Below are positions 23,881 through 35,020 of a stretch of 64,000 bases of DNA, in pieces; positions within the stretch are counted from its first letter, which is position 1; each line of letters opens with the position of its first letter. The translations under genes and the position numbers were made by a program. The notes under the pieces were generated by a model, which did not search any database, was not told the DNA's origin, and worked only from the letters and a program-made list of their open reading frames with translations. The DNA is taken from NCBI RefSeq assembly GCF_002252625.1, contig NZ_NQKW01000003.1, forward strand, positions 1 through 64,000, written 5' to 3'. Source of the stretch: Synechococcus sp. 1G10 (GTDB lineage: Bacteria > Cyanobacteriota > Cyanobacteriia > PCC-6307 > Cyanobiaceae).

Positions 23881-25679
23881 TGGCCGCCCTCGACCGCCAG
23901 CGACTCGGCCGGCTGCTGCCCTACCTGCGCTACGACCGGCGCCGTCTGATCCTGGTGGTGCTGCTGCTGATCCCCGTGGCCCTGGCCGCTGCGATCCAGC
24001 CCCTGTTGATCGGTCAGGCCATCGCCGTCCTGCGTGGTGAGCCCAGGGCCGCCTGGCTGGCGGGGCAGAGCGTGTCGCAGGCGATCCGCACCCTGGTGTT
24101 GATTCTCTTCGGGGCGGTCCTGCTGCGACTGGCTTTGCAGGGGGCCCAGTCCTACAGCGTCCAGGCGGTGGGCCAGCGGCTCACGGCCCGCATTCGCGAT
24201 GACCTCTTCCGCCACGCCCTGGCCCTCTCGCTGCGCTTCCACGACCGCACGCCGGTGGGCAAGCTGCTCACCCGCCTCACCAGCGATGTCGATGCCCTGG
24301 CCGAGGTGTTCGGCAGCGGCGCCGTGGGTGTGCTGGCCGATCTGGTCAGCCTGCTGGTGATCGGCGTCACGATGATCAGCATCGAACCTCGCCTCGGTTC
24401 CCTGCTGCTGGCCACTCAGGTGCCGGCCACCCTGGTGATCCTCTGGCTGCAGGGCCGTTACCGCAAGGCCAATTACCGGGTGCGTGAAGAGCTGAGCCAG
24501 CTCAACGCCGATCTGCAGGAGAACCTGCAGGGGCTTGAGGTGGTGCAGATGTTCCGGCGTGAGGCCACCAACAGTGCCCGCTTCGCCGTCACCACCAACG
24601 CCTACCGCCGCGCCGTCACCGGCACGATTTTTTATGAAAGTGGCGTCTCGGCCTTCATCGAATGGGTGGCTCTCACCGCCGTGGCCGTGGTGCTGGCCAT
24701 TGGGGGCTGGATGGTGATCGCCGGCACCATCGGCCTGGGCACCCTCACCACCTTCATCCTCTTTTCCCAGCGCCTGTTCGACCCCCTGCGCCAGCTGGCG
24801 GAGCGCTTCACTCAGATCCAGGGAGGACTCACGGCGGTGGAGCGCATCGGTGAGCTGATGGAGCAGCCGATCGAGATCGCCGACCTGGAGCAGGGCCTGC
24901 GCAGCAGTGCCGCCCAGCGCTCGGGACTGCTGCGAGCCAGCGCCGGGGAGGTGATCTTCGAGGCGGTGAGCTTCGCCTACCGCCCGGATGATCCGATCCT
25001 CACCGACCTGAGCTTCCGCATCGCCCCGGGGGAGAAGGTGGCCCTGGTGGGTCCCACCGGCTCCGGCAAGACCACCATCATCCGACTGCTCTGCCGGCTC
25101 TATGAGCCCCAGAGCGGCCGGATCCTGCTCGATGGCATCGACATCCGCGAGCTGCCCAGTGCCACCTTGCGCCAGCGGCTGGGTGTGGTCCTGCAGGACA
25201 CGTTCCTGTTCAGCGGCAACGTGGCAGACAACCTTCGCCTCGATGCGCCGATCCCCCAGGCCGACCTGGAGCGGATCTGCGCCGAGCTGGGTCTTGATCC
25301 CCTGCTGCGTCGCCTGCCTGACGGCCTGGCCACTGAATTGCGTGAGCGGGGCGGGAACCTCTCCTCGGGTGAGCGCCAGCTGCTGTCGGTGGCCCGGGTG
25401 GCGATGCGGGATCCCTCCGTGCTGGTGATGGATGAGGCCACCGCCTTCATGGATCCCTCAACCGAGGCCACGCTCCAGCGCGATCTGGAGCGGCTGCTCA
25501 CCGGCCGCACCGCCATCGTCATCGCCCACCGCCTGGCTACGGTGGAGGCTGCCGACCGCATCCTGGTGCTGCGTCGGGGGCGGCTGATCGAGCAGGGCAC
25601 CCACCGGGAGCTGCGGGCGGCCGGTGGCCTCTATGCCGAGCTGGCGGACCTGCAGGAGCGGGGTCTGGCCCGCCTTTAG
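23880..25679 (+). CDS. ABC exporter, fused permease and ATPase (MsbA-like)
   Basis: A 599-aa half-transporter. The N-terminal about 330 residues hold six predicted membrane helices (for example LILVVLLLIPVALAAAIQ and VALTAVAVVLAIGGWMVIAG). The C-terminal nucleotide-binding domain has Walker A GPTGSGKTTIIRLL, Q-loop LQDTFLFSG, signature LSSGERQLLSVARVA, Walker B VLVMDEATAFMD and H-loop IAHRLAT. The architecture is that of homodimeric lipid or drug exporters. Translational coupling to hisG is probably incidental. Substrate unknown. Confidence 0.93.
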   Translation: MAALDRQRLGRLLPYLRYDRRRLILVVLLLIPVALAAAIQPLLIGQAIAVLRGEPRAAWLAGQSVSQAIRTLVLILFGAVLLRLALQGAQSYSVQAVGQRLTARIRDDLFRHALALSLRFHDRTPVGKLLTRLTSDVDALAEVFGSGAVGVLADLVSLLVIGVTMISIEPRLGSLLLATQVPATLVILWLQGRYRKANYRVREELSQLNADLQENLQGLEVVQMFRREATNSARFAVTTNAYRRAVTGTIFYESGVSAFIEWVALTAVAVVLAIGGWMVIAGTIGLGTLTTFILFSQRLFDPLRQLAERFTQIQGGLTAVERIGELMEQPIEIADLEQGLRSSAAQRSGLLRASAGEVIFEAVSFAYRPDDPILTDLSFRIAPGEKVALVGPTGSGKTTIIRLLCRLYEPQSGRILLDGIDIRELPSATLRQRLGVVLQDTFLFSGNVADNLRLDAPIPQADLERICAELGLDPLLRRLPDGLATELRERGGNLSSGERQLLSVARVAMRDPSVLVMDEATAFMDPSTEATLQRDLERLLTGRTAIVIAHRLATVEAADRILVLRRGRLIEQGTHRELRAAGGLYAELADLQERGLARL

Positions 25680-25682
25680 GAC

Positions 25683-26429
25683 TCAGGGCAGCCGCTCCAG
25701 CCAGGCGTCGATCAGGGCGGCCAGCTGGCGGGGACACTGCCGCATCGGCAAGTGGCCGCAGTCGGGGATGACGGCCAGTTCATGGCCTGGGGCATAGCCC
25801 GCCAGGTGGCGTACGTAGCGGGGAGCCATCACCTGGTCCTGGCTGCCCGCGATCCAGAGGCTCGGCACCTGCAGGGCGGCGGTGAGTGAGGGCAGCTGGC
25901 TGACGGCGCCGCGGTTGGTGCTGCAGGCCAGCAGTCCCCGGGCCGCGCGCGCCTCAGCCACCAGCGGACTGCGGATTGCCTCGGTGCCTGGCAGCCGCGC
26001 TAGCCATCCAGGGCGGTAGCGCAGGAACAGGGAACCCCCTTGCCGCACCCGGGCGAAGGCCCTGGGCTGATAGACCCCGCCGCCGGCGGCGATCTGGATC
26101 ACCCCCCGCAGCCGTGGCCCCAGGAACCCGGCCGCATGCAGGGCGATGCTGCCCCCCAGGGAGTGGCCCATCAACACGATGGGTGAGTCGGGATCGATCC
26201 GGTTGCAGGCCTCGCTGACCCAGCGCCCATAGCTGGCCAGGCTCGGCTGCAGTCCAGCCGGACGCGGTTCCGCTCCGAAGCCCGGCAGATCAGGGCACCA
26301 CAGTCGCCAGCGGTTCTGCAGTTCAGCCGCCAGCGGGTCCCACAGCCGGCCGGAGAGCATCCAGCCGTGCAGAGCGATCAGCAGCAGCCCAGGCTGGTGG
26401 GGTTCCAAGGCCTTGCAGCGAGCAACCAA
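25683..26429 (-). CDS. Alpha/beta hydrolase
   Basis: A 248-aa alpha/beta hydrolase-fold protein. The oxyanion segment is LHGWMLSGRLWDPLA, the nucleophile elbow GHSLGGS, a late acidic residue lies in WIAGSQDQVMAP and the catalytic histidine in PDCGHLPMRQCP, so the triad is complete. It starts at a TTG (26429); no better start is visible. Substrate unknown. The gene is convergent with the exporter and divergent from the acetyltransferase. Confidence 0.85.
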   Translation of the reverse strand: MVARCKALEPHQPGLLLIALHGWMLSGRLWDPLAAELQNRWRLWCPDLPGFGAEPRPAGLQPSLASYGRWVSEACNRIDPDSPIVLMGHSLGGSIALHAAGFLGPRLRGVIQIAAGGGVYQPRAFARVRQGGSLFLRYRPGWLARLPGTEAIRSPLVAEARAARGLLACSTNRGAVSQLPSLTAALQVPSLWIAGSQDQVMAPRYVRHLAGYAPGHELAVIPDCGHLPMRQCPRQLAALIDAWLERLP

Positions 26430-26497
26430 TCACTTCTGGGGGTCTGCCACCAGCCTGCCCTGTAACGCCCTCGATCGGCCAGGATCGTGCCAATGCG

Positions 26498-27004
26498 TTG
26501 CCTCGGCCGTCTGGTTTGGACACAGACCCGCTCCTTTCGAGCATTTACGGCCCCGGCTGGCGCCACTGCCCCAGTCCGAACCCCCAGCTGGAGCTGGTGC
26601 TCAGCCTGGAGCGGGAGATCGATCTGGTGGAACTCGAGCAGCTCTGTGATGCCGTCGGCTGGAGCCGCCGTCCGATCAGGCGAGTGCGCAAAGCCCTGCA
26701 GAACAGCCTGCTGAGGGTGGGGCTCTGGCGCCATGACCCGCGGGTGCCGCGCCTGGTGGGCTTCGCCCGCTGCACCGGCGATGGGGTGATGGAGGCCACG
26801 GTCTGGGATGTGGCCGTCCACCCCCTGTATCAGGGCGCTGGCCTGGGGCGACAGCTGATGGACTACGTGCTCGAGCAGCTCAGGCTGATGGAGGTAGACC
26901 GGGTCAGCCTGTTCGCCGATCCCGAAGTGGTGGGGTTCTATCAGTCGCAGGGGTGGGAGCTGGAACCTCACCAGCGGCGCTGTGCCTTCTGGTATTCACC
27001 CTGA
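26498..27004 (+). CDS. GNAT family N-acetyltransferase
   Basis: About 168 aa. The acetyl-CoA-binding motif A is VWDVAVHPLYQGAGLGRQLMDYV, containing the Q/RxxGxG/A pattern as QGAGLG. It is followed by VSLFADPEVVGFYQSQGWE, the usual beta5 region of GCN5-related enzymes. The start is probably the TTG at 26498, though a later one is possible. Substrate unknown. Confidence 0.85.
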   Translation: MPRPSGLDTDPLLSSIYGPGWRHCPSPNPQLELVLSLEREIDLVELEQLCDAVGWSRRPIRRVRKALQNSLLRVGLWRHDPRVPRLVGFARCTGDGVMEATVWDVAVHPLYQGAGLGRQLMDYVLEQLRLMEVDRVSLFADPEVVGFYQSQGWELEPHQRRCAFWYSP

Positions 27005-27029
27005 CCCTCCTGAGGTCCAGCCGGCCTGC

Positions 27030-27746
27030 TCACAGCTGGTAGTACCGGGCTGCCAGGGCCGCGGGATCAACACCGCGGCGCCAGTCGCGCCGTAACCGGG
27101 CATTGCGCCAGGCCGTGCCCCAGACCCCCAGGCGCCGCCAGCGCCGTCCATCCACCTGCACAGGCAGCCCGAGGTCGTGGATCGGGCCCAGCTGGCGCAG
27201 CCGCAGGATCAGATCGAGATCTTCCATCAGGGGCAGGGCCCGCAGGCCGCCGGCGCGCTCCAGCAGGCGCCGCGGCAGCAGCAGCCCCTGGTCGCCATAG
27301 GGCAGCTGGCCGAGGCCGCTGCGCATCCGCACGCCCAACTCCACCAGGCGCAGGACAGGACCTGCCCCCTGGATCTGCAGGCGGAAACACCAGGCGGCCT
27401 CAGGGGCGGCCATGGCCCGCTGCACCGCCGAGCACCATCCTGGCGCCAGACGCAGGTCGCCATGCAGCAACAGCAACCAGGCGGCACGGCTGCGGGCGAC
27501 TCCCGCCGCCAGCTGACAGCCCCGTCCGCCTGGCGCCTGCATCACCCGTGCTCCCGCCAGGCCCGAGAGGCTGGGGCTGCCATCACTGCTGCCCCCATCC
27601 ACCACCAGGCAGCTCTCGATCAGGCCGGCGGGAGCCATGGCCAGATCCGCCAGCAGGGCAGGCAAGTGCCCCGCCTCGTTCAGGGCAGGGATCACCACCG
27701 CAAGGGGGGCGCCGACGGCAGATGGTGCAGCCGTTGTTGCCCTCAC
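27030..27746 (-). CDS. TIGR04283-type glycosyltransferase
   Basis: A 238-aa GT2-fold enzyme: VVIPALNEAGHLPALL at the N-terminus, the acidic VVDGGSSDGS, LLLLHGDLRL as the metal-binding region, and LLLPRRLLERAGGLRALP. It overlaps by 4 nt with the next gene, a DUF2064/TIGR04282 protein. This pair is regularly neighbours in cyanobacteria and has been annotated as arsenosugar biosynthesis glycosyltransferases. No arsenic-specific gene is adjacent here, so the substrate is open. Confidence 0.87.
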   Translation of the reverse strand: MRATTAAPSAVGAPLAVVIPALNEAGHLPALLADLAMAPAGLIESCLVVDGGSSDGSPSLSGLAGARVMQAPGGRGCQLAAGVARSRAAWLLLLHGDLRLAPGWCSAVQRAMAAPEAAWCFRLQIQGAGPVLRLVELGVRMRSGLGQLPYGDQGLLLPRRLLERAGGLRALPLMEDLDLILRLRQLGPIHDLGLPVQVDGRRWRRLGVWGTAWRNARLRRDWRRGVDPAALAARYYQL

Positions 27747-28366
27747 CCCAGCCAGGGCTCCAGGTCCCCGGGGCGGTCCAGGTCGCTGTGAACCGCAAGC
27801 AGAGCTGGATCCAGCTCCTCAAAGGCGGCCCGCTCCAGGGTGCGGCGGAGCACGTCGTTGCTGCCCCATGGAATTCCGCTGAGCAGGCTGGAGCGGCGCG
27901 CAGTGAGCCCGATCAGCCAGTAGCCCCCATCGCTGGCCGGTCCGAGCACCAGGGGGCTTTGGGCGAACGCGGCGAAGGCCGCTTCGAGATCCGCGCTGCT
28001 CAGCAGGGGCAGGTCGGTGCCGATCAGCAGCACCTGCTGGGCACCCTCGCCGAAAGCGCGCGCCAGCTGCCTGGCCATCCGGCTGCCCAGGCCACCGATC
28101 CCCTGCGGTACGGCGCGGTGGGCGCCGAGGCTTTGGCCCCAGCGCCGGGCGCCCCGCGGGCCCAGGCCGCTCACCGCCAGCACCAGGTCGATGCCGCCCA
28201 GCTGGCGAGCTGCAGCCATGGTGTGCTCACTCAGCCGGCTTTGGATACGGGCGGCTGCCTCGGGGCCGATGCCGGCCGCCAGACGGCTTTTGCAACGCCC
28301 CGCTGCTGGCCAACGGGCCATCACCACCAGCTGCCTCCTGGGACGGATCAGCGTCAGCGGGCTCAC
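27743..28366 (-). CDS. TIGR04282-type glycosyltransferase (DUF2064)
   Basis: A 207-aa nucleotidyl/glycosyltransferase-fold protein. VVMARWPAAGRCKSRLAAG is the nucleotide-binding N-terminus, LLIGTDLPLLSSADL the acidic centre and LGPASDGGYWLIGL the substrate loop. All are standard for this family. It is the upstream member of the overlapping pair with the GT2-type gene, and its own start nearly abuts the end of the HtrA protease gene, with 4 nt of overlap. Confidence 0.88.
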   Translation of the reverse strand: MSPLTLIRPRRQLVVMARWPAAGRCKSRLAAGIGPEAAARIQSRLSEHTMAAARQLGGIDLVLAVSGLGPRGARRWGQSLGAHRAVPQGIGGLGSRMARQLARAFGEGAQQVLLIGTDLPLLSSADLEAAFAAFAQSPLVLGPASDGGYWLIGLTARRSSLLSGIPWGSNDVLRRTLERAAFEELDPALLAVHSDLDRPGDLEPWLG

Positions 28367-29523
28367 TCGCCGGAGCGCAGCTCCGCCGGCTCGAGGGTGA
28401 CGCTGCGGCTGCTGTTCCCTCGTCTGATGCTGATCGACAGGGGCTGGCCCACCTTGCCCTGATCAACGGCCACCTGCACTTCGGAAGGATTCTTCACCGC
28501 CTTGCCACCAACGGTCTCGATCAGGTCGCAGGGCTTCAGGCCCGCCTTGGCTGCCGGGCTGTCCTTGAGCACCTCCACCACCACGACCCCATCGGTTTCC
28601 GGCAGGCGGCATTCGCTGGAGGTGGCATTGATTTCCCGTGCCAGTCGAGGAGTGAGCGCCTGCAGGCGCACTCCGATATAAGGGTGTGAGGCGCGTCCCT
28701 TCTCCAGGATCTGGGCGGCGATCTGCTTACCCAGGTTGATCGGGATCGCGAAGCTCAGACCCGCCCCAGGCGCCTGGCGGATGGCGGTGTTCACCCCGAT
28801 CACCTGACCGCGGTCGTTGATCAGGGGGCCGCCGCTGTTGCCGGGGTTCACCGCCGCATCGGTCTGGATGTAGGGCACCCGCTGGCCTTCGCCGATGGCA
28901 TTGGTGCGCTGAATCGCGCTGATGATGCCCGCCGTCACGGTGTTGTCGAGGCCAAGGGGGTTGCCGATGGCGATTGCCCATTCACCAGGACGCACCTGAC
29001 TGGAATCCCCCAGGGGCGCCACCGGCAGCTTCTGGGCGACCACCCGGACCACAGCGATGTCGGTGAGGGGATCGGCCCCAAGCACCTTGCCGTTGAAGCT
29101 GCGCCCATCCGGCAGGGTCACCGACACTTCATTGGCACCTTCCACCACGTGGGCGTTGGTGAGGATCACCCCGTCGGAGCGGGTGATGAAGCCCGACCCC
29201 TGGCCCTGCTGCTGCTGGATCGAGGGTCCCCCGCCGAACAGGCCCCCGAGGGGATTGATCACCCGTTTGACCGTGTCGATGCGGACCACAGCGGGACCGA
29301 CCTTCTCGACCGCCTTGACGATGAAGTTGCTGCCCACCTGAAGCGGTGCGGCTGGCGGGGCGTCACTCACGCGCGGACCCGGGGCGGTGGGGCCACCCCT
29401 GGGCAGCCCAGGGATGTTCGGCAGCGGGATTGCGCAGCTGGCCAGGAGGAATCCACAGAGGCCGGTGGCGGCCAGGACCCGGCGACGGGGGGTCAGGAGG
29501 CCAGAGGCGCGTTGGGGAGTCAT
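28363..29523 (-). CDS. HtrA/Deg-type serine protease, lipoprotein
   Basis: A 386-aa periplasmic or lumenal quality-control protease. The ATG at 29523 gives an N-terminus with basic residues, a hydrophobic stretch and lipobox LASC, so the protein is probably lipid-anchored. The trypsin-like triad is visible: His in ILTNAHVV, Asp in DPLTDIAVVRV, Ser in NPGNSGGPL. One PDZ domain follows (about residues 280-380, with VVVEVLKDSPAAKAGLKPCD). This is the HhoA/HhoB/HtrA class of cyanobacteria; I cannot tell which paralogue. It is divergent from dnaA. Confidence 0.92.
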   Translation of the reverse strand: MTPQRASGLLTPRRRVLAATGLCGFLLASCAIPLPNIPGLPRGGPTAPGPRVSDAPPAAPLQVGSNFIVKAVEKVGPAVVRIDTVKRVINPLGGLFGGGPSIQQQQGQGSGFITRSDGVILTNAHVVEGANEVSVTLPDGRSFNGKVLGADPLTDIAVVRVVAQKLPVAPLGDSSQVRPGEWAIAIGNPLGLDNTVTAGIISAIQRTNAIGEGQRVPYIQTDAAVNPGNSGGPLINDRGQVIGVNTAIRQAPGAGLSFAIPINLGKQIAAQILEKGRASHPYIGVRLQALTPRLAREINATSSECRLPETDGVVVVEVLKDSPAAKAGLKPCDLIETVGGKAVKNPSEVQVAVDQGKVGQPLSISIRRGNSSRSVTLEPAELRSGE

Positions 29524-29640
29524 GGCTGGGGAGCGGAGCGGGGCCGCGAAGCCGAGCGGGTCCGCGAAGCGCTTCATTAAAGACGGTGCAGGTCGGGGGA
29601 GCTGCCTATATTCGGCCACTGGCTGAGTGAGGGTTGGACG

Positions 29641-31074
<1,434 letters not shown>

Positions 31075-31083
31075 GATGGCAGG

Positions 31084-32034
31084 TCAGGTGAGCGGCAGGC
31101 TGGGATCGAGCCCTTCCACTTCCCCCTGAAACACGCGGCTGGCGGTGATGTCCTCGGCCTGGATCGTGATCAGGTCCAGCTTGGTCAGACCCCGCCCCAT
31201 GTGGTTGAAGAGCCGGTTGGCCTGACGCATGCGTGCCCGGTCGATGGCATTGCGGATAGAGCGGCCATTGGCGAAGAAGGGCAGCTGCATACGCCGCTTG
31301 ATATATTCGTAGAAGGCGGCTTGGGCCTCATCGCCGAAGCGGTAACTCTCGGCAGCCAGAATCAACTGGGCGATAGCCAGCAATTCTGCGGCGGTATAAT
31401 CAGGGAAATCAATGTGATTGGCCACCCGTGAGGAGAGGCCAGGATTCGACTGGTAGAAGATATCCATCTTATCTTTGTAGCCTGCGAAGATCACAACCAG
31501 GTCGTCGCGATTGTTCTCCATCACCTGAAGCAGGATCTCTATAGCTTCGGCGCCATAGTCCCGTTCGTTCTCAGGGCGGTAGAGATAGTAGGCCTCATCA
31601 ATGAAAAGCACACCGCCCATTGCCTTCTTGAGCATGTCACGGGTCTTGGGCGCGGTGTGCCCGATGTACTGGCCCACCAGATCATCCCGGGTTGCGGTCA
31701 CGAGATGGCCCTTGCGCACGTATCCCAGCCGGTGCAGGATCTCGGAAATTCGCTCAGCCACAGTGGTCTTGCCGGTACCGGGGCGGCCCGTGAACGACAT
31801 GTGCAGACTCGGCGCTGCCGTGGCCAGGCCCACTTGCTTGCGCGCCCGCTCCACCACCAGCAGCGCCGCGATCTCGCGGATGCGCGTTTTCACCGGCTTG
31901 AGCCCGATCAGGTCGGCATCGAGTTGGTCGAGCACTTCCTGCACATTGGCGGCCTCGTAGGCCTCCTGCAGGTTGACCGGGGCATCGAGGTCAGAGGGAG
32001 CGTTGCCGGCTTCGGGCTCAGGCAAGGAGGTCAT
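31084..32034 (-). CDS. cbbX: Rubisco activase CbbX
   Basis: A 316-aa AAA+ protein that remodels inhibited Rubisco. Walker A is [14 protein letters not shown], Walker [14 protein letters not shown], then [16 protein letters not shown] and the arginine-finger region [12 protein letters not shown]. It is the last gene of the carboxysome supercluster on the minus strand and overlaps the start-side gene acRAF by 17 nt. Its position with cso genes and close match to red-type CbbX make the assignment firm. It ends convergent to dnaA with a 9-bp gap. Confidence 0.95.
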   Translation of the reverse strand: MTSLPEPEAGNAPSDLDAPVNLQEAYEAANVQEVLDQLDADLIGLKPVKTRIREIAALLVVERARKQVGLATAAPSLHMSFTGRPGTGKTTVAERISEILHRLGYVRKGHLVTATRDDLVGQYIGHTAPKTRDMLKKAMGGVLFIDEAYYLYRPENERDYGAEAIEILLQVMENNRDDLVVIFAGYKDKMDIFYQSNPGLSSRVANHIDFPDYTAAELLAIAQLILAAESYRFGDEAQAAFYEYIKRRMQLPFFANGRSIRNAIDRARMRQANRLFNHMGRGLTKLDLITIQAEDITASRVFQGEVEGLDPSLPLT

Positions 32035-32275
32035 CGATGGCCGCAGCGAAGGCGTGGTCGGCGGAGGCGATCGGGCTGTCGTCGCCGTCGGAGCGCAGGG
32101 TGATGTTCACGTAGGTGCGTCCGAAGCTGATATCTGGGTAGCGGCCCTGCTGTACGCACAGGTCGTTGAGGCGGTCAAGGAAGGACCGGTTGCTGGCGTA
32201 ATCGGCGAATTCGATACGCCGCTCGAGCCGCTCGGCTTGTTCGGGTTTTGGGCGCGGGGTCCAGGGCTGCTCCAT
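32018..32275 (-). CDS. acRAF: Alpha-carboxysome Rubisco assembly factor (pterin dehydratase-like)
   Basis: An 85-aa protein resembling pterin-4a-carbinolamine dehydratase. [20 protein letters not shown] and [13 protein letters not shown] match the family, but the canonical EHHP-type catalytic histidines are replaced ([13 protein letters not shown]). In alpha-carboxysome operons such proteins act as the Rubisco assembly chaperone acRAF and not as dehydratases. The ATG at 32275 gives the usual size. It lies between chpX and cbbX and overlaps cbbX. Confidence 0.88.
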   Translation of the reverse strand: MEQPWTPRPKPEQAERLERRIEFADYASNRSFLDRLNDLCVQQGRYPDISFGRTYVNITLRSDGDDSPIASADHAFAAAIDDLLA

Positions 32276-32285
32276 GGGATCCAAG

Positions 32286-33434
32286 CTACGGCAGGGGGTC
32301 GAGGCAGTCGGTTCGGGCTGCCGCCAGTCGGGCGGCCCAGGCGGCGGCATAGGCACGGTTGGCCTCACGGGCCGCCGGTTCGGGGCTGTTCAGGGGATGG
32401 GGGAAAGTGCCACGGATGGCTGCGTTGGTGACGCAGAACATCGACTTCTGGAAGCTCATGCAGATCTTCACGCGTACGTCGCCCTCACCCCGGGTGCGCT
32501 TGCGGTAGAGCCCATCCAGCCGTTGCGGCAGGTGACGGAACATGTCCTGCATCAACAGGCTGGGGGGTATGCCGGCTCCCATCGTGGGAAGTGGATCGGC
32601 GAACAGGGCTCCGTAGGCGAACTTGGCCTGATCCGGGGAGATCTGCTGAGCCTGGGCATTGAAGCTCACAGTGCCCAGGAACGGCAAACCTCGCAAGAAA
32701 ACCGCCTCCACGTAGGGCACCGCCACATCCACCAGGAAGGTGAGCCCCGCCTCCGGTGGCAGCACCCAGAGGTTCTCACCCGCCACCTCCACCCCGTAGG
32801 TGATCGGGTTGGCGGCGGCGGCCACCAGGCCGTCCTTGATGAACTCCACCACCGCCTCGATCGAAGCCACGCTGCCGTCGGCTTCAGCGCGGGCAAGATC
32901 GAGGAACAGATCGCTCATCACCCGCCAGAACTGGCCCAGGGCGTGGGTCGTGGCCGCCGTGCGGATCATCTCGATCAGGAAGCCCGAAAACAGCGGATGC
33001 AGCAGGGCCAGCAACGGATCGCGCCGGGTCTTGCGGCGGATGATCACGGCGCAGTTCTCGGCGAAAGCCGCAGAATCAAGGTATGCATCGAGGCCGCCGG
33101 TGCCGTGCCAGAGCATCGCCTTCATGCAGTATTCGGCGTACTCGAAATTGATCCGATCGTGGTTGAGGTGGCGCCAGATCTTCGCGGGGCTCTTCTCGCC
33201 ATCGAGGTACTTGAACAGCGGCACTGGCACCAGAAACTGATGTTCGGCCTGGAAGATCAGGTTGGTGCTGTAGGCATCGAGCACCTCCCCGTAGCTTTTG
33301 AGCACATCCACCACTTCGATTAGATGCTCGCGGGTGTCGGCCAGCAACGTCTGCCCCGCCAGCAGTTTCGCCTCCAGCTCAGCGGCGGTGGGCATGCCAC
33401 CGCTGTGCACCAGCTCGGCCGGGATGATCGGCAT
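32286..33434 (-). CDS. chpX: CO2 hydration protein ChpX/CupB
   Basis: A 382-aa protein from ATG 33434. It is the carbonic-anhydrase-like subunit bound to specialised NDH-1 complexes that convert CO2 to bicarbonate at the membrane. Recognisable pieces are EHLIEVVDVLKSYGEVLDAY, PLFKYLDGEKSPAKIWRHLN, PLLALLHPLFSGFLIEMIR and the C-terminal KICMSFQKSMFCVTNAAI. It follows ndhD4 with a TGATG overlap. The association with ndhF4/ndhD4 points to the constitutive (CupB/ChpX) system. Confidence 0.93.
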   Translation of the reverse strand: MPIIPAELVHSGGMPTAAELEAKLLAGQTLLADTREHLIEVVDVLKSYGEVLDAYSTNLIFQAEHQFLVPVPLFKYLDGEKSPAKIWRHLNHDRINFEYAEYCMKAMLWHGTGGLDAYLDSAAFAENCAVIIRRKTRRDPLLALLHPLFSGFLIEMIRTAATTHALGQFWRVMSDLFLDLARAEADGSVASIEAVVEFIKDGLVAAAANPITYGVEVAGENLWVLPPEAGLTFLVDVAVPYVEAVFLRGLPFLGTVSFNAQAQQISPDQAKFAYGALFADPLPTMGAGIPPSLLMQDMFRHLPQRLDGLYRKRTRGEGDVRVKICMSFQKSMFCVTNAAIRGTFPHPLNSPEPAAREANRAYAAAWAARLAAARTDCLDPLP

Positions 33435-34996
33435 CAGCCCAGTCCTCCAGGCTGAAGTCCCCATAACGGCGCTGCCGCGAGCTGAAGCGCCGACACCAGG
33501 GCAGGCAGCTGGGCGATCGCCGTGCTCGTGCTCTCACTCAGGCGCCCCAGGCCCGCGGGCAGCAGGCCGATCGCCACCACAGCCATGGCCAGTCCCGTCG
33601 CCGGAATCGTTTCCCGGGGTGCCACAGGCGCAAGCCGCACATCAAGACGACCGTGGGCCACAGGGTCAGTCGCTGGGGTGATCGCCAGCCGGCCGAAGAA
33701 GGCGCGGTTCACCAGCAGCAGGAAGTAAACCGCCGTCAGACCCGAGCCCAGCATCGAGAGCAGCGTGGCCAGCGGGTAGGCGCTGATGCTGCCGCGGAAC
33801 ACCATGAACTCGGAGATGAAGCCCGCCATGCCCGGCATGCCGGCGCTGGCCATGACCCCAAGGATCATCAGCGTGCCGGTGAACGGCAGGCCCCGCTCCG
33901 GGTTGAGCAGCCCGTGCAGCACCGTCAGGTCGCGGGTGCCGGTCTTGCGGTAAACGATCCCCACCAGCAGGAATAGCAGAGCCGAGATCAGCCCGTGGCT
34001 CACCATCTGGAACACCGCCCCGAGAATCGCAACCGGTGTGGCCGCCGCCGCCGCCAGCAGGATGTAGCCCATGTGGCCCACCGAGCTGTAGGCCACCATC
34101 CGCTTCATGTCCTTCTGGGCAATCGCCGCCAGCGAACCGAACAACACTGAAACCGCCGCCCAGATCGCCAGCCCTGGTGCCAGCTGCGCCCAGGCCTCCG
34201 GGAACAGTCCCAGGCAGAAGCGCAGCAGGCCATAGGTGCCGAGCTTCAGCAGCACCCCAGCCAGCAGAACCGACACCGGCGTGGATGCCTGGGTGTGGGC
34301 GTCCGGCAGCCAGTTGTGGAAAGGGAACAGCGGCACCTTGATGCCGAAGCCGATCAACAGCGCTCCAAGCAGCAACAATTGGCTGCCCATCGCCAGCTGC
34401 TCGCTGCTGACCGGTGTGAGGCTGAAATCGACCGTGCCGGTGGCCAGGGCCAACCCCAGGAAGGCACCCAGGATCAGTATTCCCGACACCGCCGTGAAGA
34501 TAAGGAACTTGGTGGCCGCATAAGCACGGTTGGCACCGCCCCAGATGCTGATCAGGGCCCAGAGCGGGATCAGCTCAAGCTCATAAAAGAGAAAGAAGAG
34601 CAGCAGGTTCTCAGCCAGGAAGGCGCCGTTCACAGCGCCACTGATCACCAACAACAGGGCGAAGTAGATGCGCGGCCGCTGGCTGATGTCTCGCGTGCAG
34701 ATCGCCGACACCAGCGTCAGCGCGCCGTTGATCAGCACCAGCGGCATCGACAGGCCGTCGACGCCGAGCCTGTACTCGAGCCCGAGGCCGCTCACCCAGG
34801 GCAGCGCCTCCTGCAGCTGCATGGCGCTGCTGGTGGGATCAAAGCGGGCGAGGACGATCAGGCTCCAGGCCAGTTGCAGGCCGAGCACCACCAAGGCAAC
34901 CGCCCGTAGCCGTCCTGGGGGCAGCTGGCCGGGCCAGAGCACGAGGGCCAGAGCGCCGGCGAAGGGGATCAGCAGCAGGATGCTCAGCATGGGCAT
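33434..34996 (-). CDS. ndhD4: NAD(P)H dehydrogenase-like complex subunit NdhD4
   Basis: An antiporter-like membrane subunit of about 520 aa of the CO2-uptake NDH-1 complex. The start MPMLSILLLIPFAGAL (34996) is preferred over a GTG four codons upstream. Family marks are YRLGVDGLSMPLVLING, FLFFLFYELELIPLWALI with the conserved membrane Glu, FGIKVPLFPFHNWLPDAHTQ with the conserved Lys, and KDMKRMVAYSSVGHMGYI. About 14 membrane helices are expected. It lies between ndhF4 and chpX. Confidence 0.94.
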   Translation of the reverse strand: MPMLSILLLIPFAGALALVLWPGQLPPGRLRAVALVVLGLQLAWSLIVLARFDPTSSAMQLQEALPWVSGLGLEYRLGVDGLSMPLVLINGALTLVSAICTRDISQRPRIYFALLLVISGAVNGAFLAENLLLFFLFYELELIPLWALISIWGGANRAYAATKFLIFTAVSGILILGAFLGLALATGTVDFSLTPVSSEQLAMGSQLLLLGALLIGFGIKVPLFPFHNWLPDAHTQASTPVSVLLAGVLLKLGTYGLLRFCLGLFPEAWAQLAPGLAIWAAVSVLFGSLAAIAQKDMKRMVAYSSVGHMGYILLAAAAATPVAILGAVFQMVSHGLISALLFLLVGIVYRKTGTRDLTVLHGLLNPERGLPFTGTLMILGVMASAGMPGMAGFISEFMVFRGSISAYPLATLLSMLGSGLTAVYFLLLVNRAFFGRLAITPATDPVAHGRLDVRLAPVAPRETIPATGLAMAVVAIGLLPAGLGRLSESTSTAIAQLPALVSALQLAAAPLWGLQPGGLG

Positions 34997-35020
34997 GGGT
35001 GGCTCCACCAGCAGCTCGGG

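Noticed and set aside
29524-29640. oriC next to dnaA
   Set aside because: No cluster of TTATCCACA-type boxes and no clear AT-rich unwinding region in this gap.
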